This document shows, one piece after another, positions 40,001 through 49,000 of a stretch of 64,000 bases of DNA. Source of the stretch: Apostichopus japonicus. Lineage: Eukaryota; Echinodermata; Holothuroidea; Aspidochirotida; Stichopodidae. The notes beneath the pieces were generated by a model. The model had not been told where the DNA came from and made no database searches. It worked only from the letters and a program-made list of their open reading frames with translations. Each line of letters starts with the position of its first letter. The first letter of the stretch is position 1. The position numbers and the translations under genes were made by a program. Location of the stretch: positions 19,854,484 to 19,918,483 of the forward strand of contig NC_092564.1 of assembly GCF_037975245.1 (NCBI RefSeq). Reading direction: 5' to 3'.

Positions 40001-43000
40001 CGCCTGCTCCTCCTCCGTTGTTTCCGAGTGGACCGGGTCTACCGTGCTGTGACAGACTACGTGACCTCGAGGATGGGGGAGAAGTATGTGACACCTCCGG
40101 TCATCAGCTTCGAGGCCATCTTTGAACAGAGTACCCCGTTATCACCCATAGTCTTCATCCTCAGCCCTGGATCGGACCCCGCCAGCGATCTCATGAAGTT
40201 AGCCGAGAGGTCGGGATTCGGAGGCAACAAGTTGAAATTCCTCTCTATGGGACAGGGGCAAGAGAAGGTATGAAGTTGTTTCGTAATCATGGAAGATGAA
40301 ATAGCGAATCATCTATTTTAAATGGGTATAACTTTATGTTGAAAGACCCAAAGCTTGGTCTTGTTAAAAAGTTGAACATTTTTCTCGTATGAAGCGACTA
40401 CTACAGATTGTTTTGTAGGTTCATACTAACTAATTCTGATTTTAATTTTAATTTTATGTTGAAAGACCCAAAGCTTGATCTTGTTAAAAAGTTGAACATT
40501 TTTCTCGTATGAAGTGACTACTACAAATTGTTTTGTAGGTTCATACTAACTAATTCTGAAGATCCTACTCAGTTTCAAAGGTCAGCTAGCCATCCAATTT
40601 GCATTATTTTAAATTTATTTATTGATAAATTAACAATCAATTAATTAATTTTTAATGGACAAACAGTTTGTTTTCTGTGCCATGTACAATACTTTTCTTC
40701 TCTCACCACACTTAATTATCACAAAGAATTTTTACAACAAAATGAGTAGTATTTTTGATCATAACTCAGAAACAAGGACAATCCAAGATGAGACATTCAT
40801 CAGTACATTAATTTGTAATAGATTCAAATTGTTATGTTTATCTTCTTTTTCCCTTTTTTGTACACAGGCCGCCTTACAACTGTTGGAAACAGCTATTGCT
40901 CGTGGTCAATGGTTGATGCTACAAAACTGCCATCTTTTGGTGAAATGGTTAATAGAGTTGGAGAAAGCTCTGGAGAAACTGACCAAACCTCATCCAGATT
41001 TTAGACTCTGGCTGACCACTGACCCTACGCCTGCATTCCCTATTGGCATCCTGCAGAGATCTCTCAAGGTTTGTTGTTGAAACAGTAAACATTGGTTCAT
41101 TCATACTTAGTAAAGATTCCTAAATCCTATTGGTCCATTCAGGTCAGCTGACCGTGGTTAATCCTGTGAGTAACGCACGGTAAAATTACAGGGCATCACT
41201 TTAATAAATCTTTGGTTATATGTAACCAAAAATGTTTTGTTTTATGATTTTTCCCCCACACAAAATGGTAGTGTATGAATGAACGGGCTTAATCAACGGT
41301 CTAGCGTGCGTTACTCACATGATTAATGCACTCCGGGTGTTAATGCTATCGCTGGATGCACTCGGGCTCCGCCCTCATGCATCGCTTGCATTATCCCCGA
41401 TCGTGCATTAATCCTGTGAGTAACGCACGCTAGACCGTTGATTAACCCCTTATTTATCGTCCATACGTATGCATGCATGCAGTGTAATCACTGTAGCCAG
41501 GATTACAAGAATCGATAGATTTCAATATCGGTGCTGTATGTAAAAAGAGATTGCGTGAATTATTGTTGTTTTTATTTTGCTCATTGACAATCCAGATGGT
41601 TATATAGGGTCAAATATTAAAAGCCAGGTCACTGGAAAACTAGTGTTATGGAACTCCAACCCTTTTCAAATGCACAGGCCATGTAAGAATAAATAGGAAT
41701 GCCATAGACATTGTGGCATTTACATATCTTGTTCACTGACAGTGGATATGTATTATCGCATCAAAATGGTTTTTGAAGGAGATAAAATGGATTCAGTGAA
41801 TCTGAAAAATATCTGTGTAAGGAGCATATGTGTTCAGGACTGTCGTACTAATCTTATATTTTAGAATAATCAATGTAAGAATAAAAACAAAAAGAGAACA
41901 AATAAAATCGTAATGTCTGCTGGGGTTTAGTTTTCCAATATCAACTGAATAACATTGATTCTTTTGTTAAGGTAAAGCCTAGTCTTGTAATCCCAGTTGC
42001 TATGCCAGAGCTAATCCCAGTGTTAATCCAAGAGCTAATTCCAGTGCCATGCTAGAAAGAAGTGTCCTACTCTTTATCACTTTCCTCTTTGAGGTGACAG
42101 AATGAAATATGTAAAAGAGAAGTAATTTGTCAACGATTCTCTATGTCAAGGTGTGCTTTCAGCTACTAATCAAAGAGCTAATGCCAGTGCCATACTAGAA
42201 AGAAATAAGCTACTCTTATCATTTGTGTGTTCTAGGTGACAGAATGAAATAAGTTAAAAGAAGTAATCTGTTGACGATTCTCTATGTCAAGGTACGCTTT
42301 CGGCTTATTAAGATCATAATGCATTCATCTCCTTATATAGTTATTTGTTATTTGTTTCGTCATAGGTGGTAACGGAACCGCCAAACGGTCTCAAGCTAAA
42401 TCTCCGCAGTACCTACCACAAGATATCGTCCCAAGTACTTGAAGACTGTCCTCATCAGGCTTTCAAGCCCTTGGTATTCGTCCTGGGATTCTTTCACGCC
42501 GTGGTTCAGGAACGTCGCAAGTACGGCAAGATCGGATGGAACGTGCCTTACGACTTTAACGAGTCCGATTTCAGAGTCTGTATGGAGATATTGAACACGT
42601 ACCTGACCAAGGCATTTGAACAAGGGGACACGAAAATACCTTGGAACAGTCTGAAGTATCTAATAGGAGAGGTATGTCTACGTAATAATTCATATTATCC
42701 TGAAGTGTGAGAAACATTTGAAATACTTAAAAACTGCTTGGCAGTACAGAAAAATAATCATGAGAAACAGTTCTTAAAAATTGAAAGAAATATCGGCAGT
42801 ACAAAGTATGATGTTAAAAAGAAGAAAATTGATTTTGTACGAATTTTGTTTTTAAATATTGTACAATAGTCTGAGTGGTTCTATTGTATATTGTTAATTT
42901 TTACCTTGAAAATATGAAAATGAAAACAGACAAAATAAAAGGTTCCCTCGATCCTAGTGGATCTATGACATCACAGATTTACAAAATGGCACTCCCCCAA

Positions 43001-46000
43001 ACGTGACATTTAAACTAAGATATCTCCCAGAAGAAGGAAAATTTTTCTCAAATGTTTGGGAAAGGGGGTCGGGAGTTTTTCATCACTAAAAACTCTGTTA
43101 TACAAGACAAAATTGATGGTTGGGTCTGTATCCACTTTAAACTTGTTCTTGAAGTACATAGTATGACAGCTTTTCTCCAGAAGTATGTATCAGTTAAAAC
43201 AACTCAATCAGATAAAACAGGCATTTTGTCATTTACCTTTTATGTTTTCTTTCTACTTTTCATTTTGATTAATTTTTATAGGTCATGTACGGAGGCAGAG
43301 CCATCGATAATTTTGACCGACGTGTCCTGAATACGTACATGGACGAATACATGGGTGACTTCATATTCGACACTTTCCAGCCGTTTCACTTCTACGTGAA
43401 TGAAGATGTGGACTATCACATTCCTGAACTCGGAACTAAAGATGTTTACCTGGGTAAGCTGCAGTTTCCCAGGGTTTATATGGATCTATATTTTTATGTG
43501 ATAAAGGCTGAAGGGGCAAGAACCTTACTGGAATTTAGTCTGTTATTCCTCAAAGGGTGGTATGTTTTGGTTTACTGATTGAATGTCCAGAAACCGGTAA
43601 GGAAGGTCAAAATTCCACTGTAGGCATGAGTCACCTGTATCAAACAATGCTAGTTCTGTTTATCTATGAATATATATAGCAAAATTCTGCTTATATATAG
43701 ATATATAAATATTTATATATTTATATATATATACATATCAGGTTTCAACGTTCTTCCTGAATCGATATACATACATTTAGGTAGGCCTTGTTAAGCCAAT
43801 GGTCCTTTCACTGCCTTGGAGTTTATATTCAAGAGATAATTGACACCACCAGAAGCTAATACAAGGAGAGAACCAGTCACTGTAACACCTGCTTGCACTC
43901 CAGGCCAAACTTGTACAGTTACACTCACGGTCATTCTGAGCAACCCTTAGTAAAGCCACTTACTACTACTGCAATAGGAGCTGCGGAAAGGGAGGAATTC
44001 CTCATTTATATGAGACATTGCACATCAAACTTTCAAGCTGCTATCTTTGAAAGCCATATGAACTGTTTGCTAATGTTATATTCATGGATACGTATTGGAG
44101 TTTGAGATCATTTTATTAAAAATGTCAACACTCTTCATCAAATTTTCCAACAAATTTGTTGAAAATTTCATTCTGGGACTCATTTTTGTTGTTTTTTGGT
44201 TGTTTTTTTTTTTTTTACTGCAGATAACATAGAAGAGCTTCCTTTGGCTAATACCCCTGAGGTGTTTGGGCTTCATCCGAATGCTGAAATCAATTACTAT
44301 ACGCAGGCAGCGAGGGACATGTGGTCTCAGTTAGTGGAACTTCAACCACAGACAGGTACAGTAATTGTAATTAGCCATGGAGAAGGACTTAATGTAATGT
44401 GATAAGGACAGTCTAAGCAGCACTTTAAAGAAAACTGCCTTTATGAAGAAGGTAATCCAATGTTAAACTTAAAAATGGAAAGTCCACAGGAAAATTTACC
44501 TTTCAGAGATGAAAGAGGAACATATTCTGAGCATCCTGGTAAAATTTGCATTAATTTCCTATGTACCCTTTTCGAGATAACAACATTTGAGTGTTGGCAC
44601 CTTGTACAGCAGAAATGAACTTGAAGCAAACAGGTGTAATGTCATAGGGGGGGCACACTTATGATTTTTGTTTTTCAAAATTTAATTACAATTTTTCTTC
44701 TTCAAAAATTGCAACGCATCTCAGTACGAATACACTACTGTCAATTAATGTATTTTTAACTTCAAATCGCCATAGGTAAAGTTGGTCAAAACAATAAAGT
44801 GAAAAATAATTCACTTATAGTACAAACTGAGACATCTTTCAGTTATCAATATCTCAAGAACACCATGTAGGAATTGGAAGCAAATATCACCAGTATGCTT
44901 AGAAAGGTGTTCCTCTTTCATCCACACATAAATAAAATTTCCTCTGGACTTTCCTTGAAATTAGTGGAAGTTTTGCTATATAGCCTCTCTCTGCTGCTTT
45001 GAATAAAAATGTATTGTGTTTGGAAGTTTGTGCTTTCTACTTTATTGATAACAGGATACTTATGCAAATGCTAACATTGTGTATTGCTTTTGTTTCAATG
45101 TGTTTAGCTATGCATGTCAACAAATTTGGAGAAGAAATAGATTAAAAACCTTTGCTTAACTTGACAGTAAATTATAAAACTATTTTGACAGGCGAATCCG
45201 GTTCTGGAATCAGTCGAGAAGATTTCATTGCGAACATTGCGTCTGATATTCAAGGCAAGCTGCCTCAACAGTTTGACCTGGATAAAATCCGAAAGAAGCT
45301 TGGTTTAGACATCAGCCCAACCACGGTCGTACTCCTGCAGGAACTGGAACGGTTTAATTTGCTCATCAGCAGGATGTCCAAGTCATTGATTGAACTACAG
45401 AGGGTTGGTGTTACTTTATACAACAGTCACATTAAAAGCTACATTTTTTGCAAATGACAGCATTTAGAGACCAGTTTTGGTTAAAATCATAGCAGTATGG
45501 TATTCAAGAGCTACTTGAAAACTACTTCAACTGTTACCACTAATTTGGAATCAGTAGCTGTATTAAAGAGGGCCAAAGGAGAGGTGGGGTGGGGAAGGTG
45601 AAGGGGAAGGGGAAGGTGTTGGGGATGAAGAGGGATCCCCCTTCACCCGCCACTTTAGATCCACACATATTAACTGCGTACTCAAAGGAAATGCTATGTG
45701 AGGGGTACCCACGTACCCCATCTTTGCCTTCATCAAACCTTTGAAGATGAAAATCTGTCAACAGTTCTTTCTCATCTTTAAGTTCTCTGTTAAGTATAAC
45801 ATTCATGAGGAAAGAATAGCAGTTGTGATGATTTCTAAAGAAATGCTAATTCTTGCCTTTAAAAGTAATATATCATAGGATGAGGATTTACGGTGAAAGG
45901 CTTTCTTTTCTACCCTTGTTTCTCTTCTCTCTAGGCCTTGAAAGGAGAGGTTGGTATGAGCAGTGTCCTGGACGAGGTCGCCAGAGCTCTGTTTAACGGA

Positions 46001-49000
46001 CAGATTCCTGCCATCTGGCGTCGTCTAGCTCCAGACACCCTGAAGTCCCTGGGTAACTGGATGATACACTTCCAAAGAAGGTTTAGTCAGTACACCACTT
46101 GGGTAAGTGTATATCATGGTTTCTCAATTAAGTTTCTACCAGGGCCAGAGGAAACAAAACTATTGATTTAGACCAAAGAGGCCAGACATAGTCAGACTTT
46201 CACTATACCTAGATTGAGCTATATACAGCATGTGCTGGTAGGGTGCTCTGCTAATGTCTAAGCCCGTAAGGGTGTGCAACCCAGATTAGTGCAAAATTTT
46301 GTGCTAATATTTGTTTTTGAGAGAGAGATATGGAGGGGTGGTATATACATTATAGAATAACAGAAAGGACAGTTCTTAGTTATTCTGTGCAGTTGCATAT
46401 CTGATATGTCAGGGCAAACTCAGTATTAGACATTGATTCTGCACATAATAAGTACATGCATCCCAACAATTCTTAGTCCTCAAGTAATGAGTTTCAAGTA
46501 ATAAGCTTTCAAGTAATGAGTGTTCAAGTAATGAGTTTGCAAGTAATGCGTTTTCAAGTAATGCGTTTTCAAGTAATGCGTTTTCAAGTAATGAGTTTCA
46601 AGTAATGAGTTTTCAAATCATCATCTATTGCTGCTTTGCTTACTATAGGTGAATGATTCCGAGCCTCCAGTTATCTGGTTGAGTGGTTTACACATCCCAG
46701 AGTCATATCTGACTGCCCTGGTACAAGCTACCTGTAGGAAGAACGGCTGGCCCCTGGATAAATCAACTCTCTATACATCAGTTACAAACTACATGACAGA
46801 AGATGAGGTCACAGAAAGAGCACATTCTGGTAAGTTGAGGCAGGGTGTGGGGCGAGGGGGGAGGGTTCATAAGTAGTCTTTGGAGAGGTGTATTGAACAG
46901 AAACTGTTTGCACTTCTTCTAAGTTTCTTGCTGTGTGGTTGATTAGCTCTCCAAATGAATACTTCATATCATCCTAGTTTTCTGAAATTGATTAATTTTA
47001 GTTGTGATCAGTTGGGTGAGAAGATTGTAGCCTAGTTTAGTGTAACTTGATGAATATGGTTAGTAAGGTAGGATACCATATTTAATGGTTCTCATCTCTG
47101 ACCGTTCAGATTTGATTCTCAATTTTCAATCAAGTAGTAGTATTCTCTGCATTTTCCTTTCTGTTCTATTATAAAGTAAACGATCTCGTTAGGTTATCCG
47201 GATTACCTAACGAGATCGTTTACATTATAATAGAACAGATGGCCATCTCTTAACATGATTCTTGAACCAGAATAAGATATATAAGATAAGTGATACAGTG
47301 GTAGTTGTAACTCACAAACTGCAGCTCTCATCCTGTGTCTCTTCAGTACTACTATTCATTGTACAGGACAACTTTGGGGTGTTTTCATGACCCCTTTTCA
47401 CCCACCGTATAAGGGAAGACTGTATTCTTTCTGTTAACCACTGTCGTTTTATCGATTCATCAAATGTTTTCTTTCAGTTACATTAAAACACGATGAGTTC
47501 TCTCGCTATGGTATGTCACTTTTACATGGTTTTACGCTGTGGTAGTATAACGTCAAAGCAAAACCATAGCTAGCTGTGATTGTCTTTCAAGCTTCCTTAC
47601 ATTCAGTTGTAATCATGTGCACAGTCCTACGTGTAAAGCCAGCTAATAGCTTCCATTCAGAATGTAGAATTGTGTATGAAACTTAATGTAAACCCAACCC
47701 ATACACCCTGTGCATGCATGAAACTTAAACCCAACCCATATACATGTAAGCATATGTATGTAAGCATATGCATGTACGCATATGCATGTTAACTCAACCC
47801 TGTTCATGAAAGTTAATGTAAAAAAACCCAACCAATATACCCCGTGCATGCATGAAACAAAAACCCAACCCATGTACTCTGCATGAAATTTAATGTAAAC
47901 CCAATCCGTATACCCTGTGCATGTATGAAACTTAAACCCAACCCTAATGCATGTAAGCATATTCATGTAAACCCAACCCTGTGAATGAAAGTTAATACAA
48001 ACCCAACCCATATACCCTGTGCATGAAACTCGATGTTAAGTTTAACCCAATTTGCATTTCGGTGGTTGACAATTTACATGATTCTTTTTGAAACCAAGTT
48101 TTTATCCTGCATTCAGTGTTTAGTCATGTGTGTACAGACAGACAGCTGATAGGTTTGAATTCAGCCTAGTAGTGTTACATAGAACTAATATCAAGACAAC
48201 CAGTAGTACCTAGCCAGTCATGGTGATTTGCATGTTGCTTTGGTATGATGCCCATTCATTCTCCTTGTTCAGTCCTGATAATGTGCATGTGTTTTATTCA
48301 TGTTGAGCTAGTCTGTGCTTTGCATTTTGGTTGCAATAATTTGTAGGATTCTTTTGTTAATACCAGCTTCTCTATATTAAATACCGATTCCAGCATTTAA
48401 AAAAAAAAATCCAGACAGCTTCACATTGTCATTGATCAAATGCAAAATTAACAAGAAATTTTTTTTTTTTCCATCTTTTTTCTTTGTTAGTTCATAATCT
48501 GTATTTGTTTTACATTTTATGATCAAAAGAGCTCAATCAACACAAAATGTTACTTGAAGAAAATATTATTTTTAGTCCTGCATGTTTTGTGAAATCCTGT
48601 GCATACATAATTGTTTTCATGTTACTTCATCGAAAGCAGAATGGGTGATACTCAACTTCCGTGGCTTTTATTTTACCATCATATTAATTTGAAAATATCA
48701 GCTTGTCCTGATTGAACTTGACAGTGCTTCCAAACTTTGCAATAAGTAAACTTGTGTCATAGTTCAATATTTGAATTTTCCAAGGGTAGAGGAGGGGTTG
48801 TAATTTGTGGTAGTGAGTTTCAATGATGGTTAATGTAACTTTGTTGTCTGTACTCCATCCCTGTAGTACCCCTACTTGTTACCCTTTATGCTCTCCGTGG
48901 AAGAAAGAAAAACTAGTTGCTCTGTAGTTTTTTTTTATTAAACAGTCATCTTTTAAAATGCATAGGATCATGAGAGAGTATTTATGCACACCTTAGCTCA

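Noticed and set aside
47161-47238. microRNA precursor
   Set aside because: The hairpin is almost fully paired with no terminal loop or typical bulges, so a palindrome or foldback origin is more likely without small-RNA data.
47643-48011. 122-codon minus-strand frame
   Set aside because: It runs through degenerate tandem repeats and has a low-complexity, cysteine/tryptophan-periodic translation.
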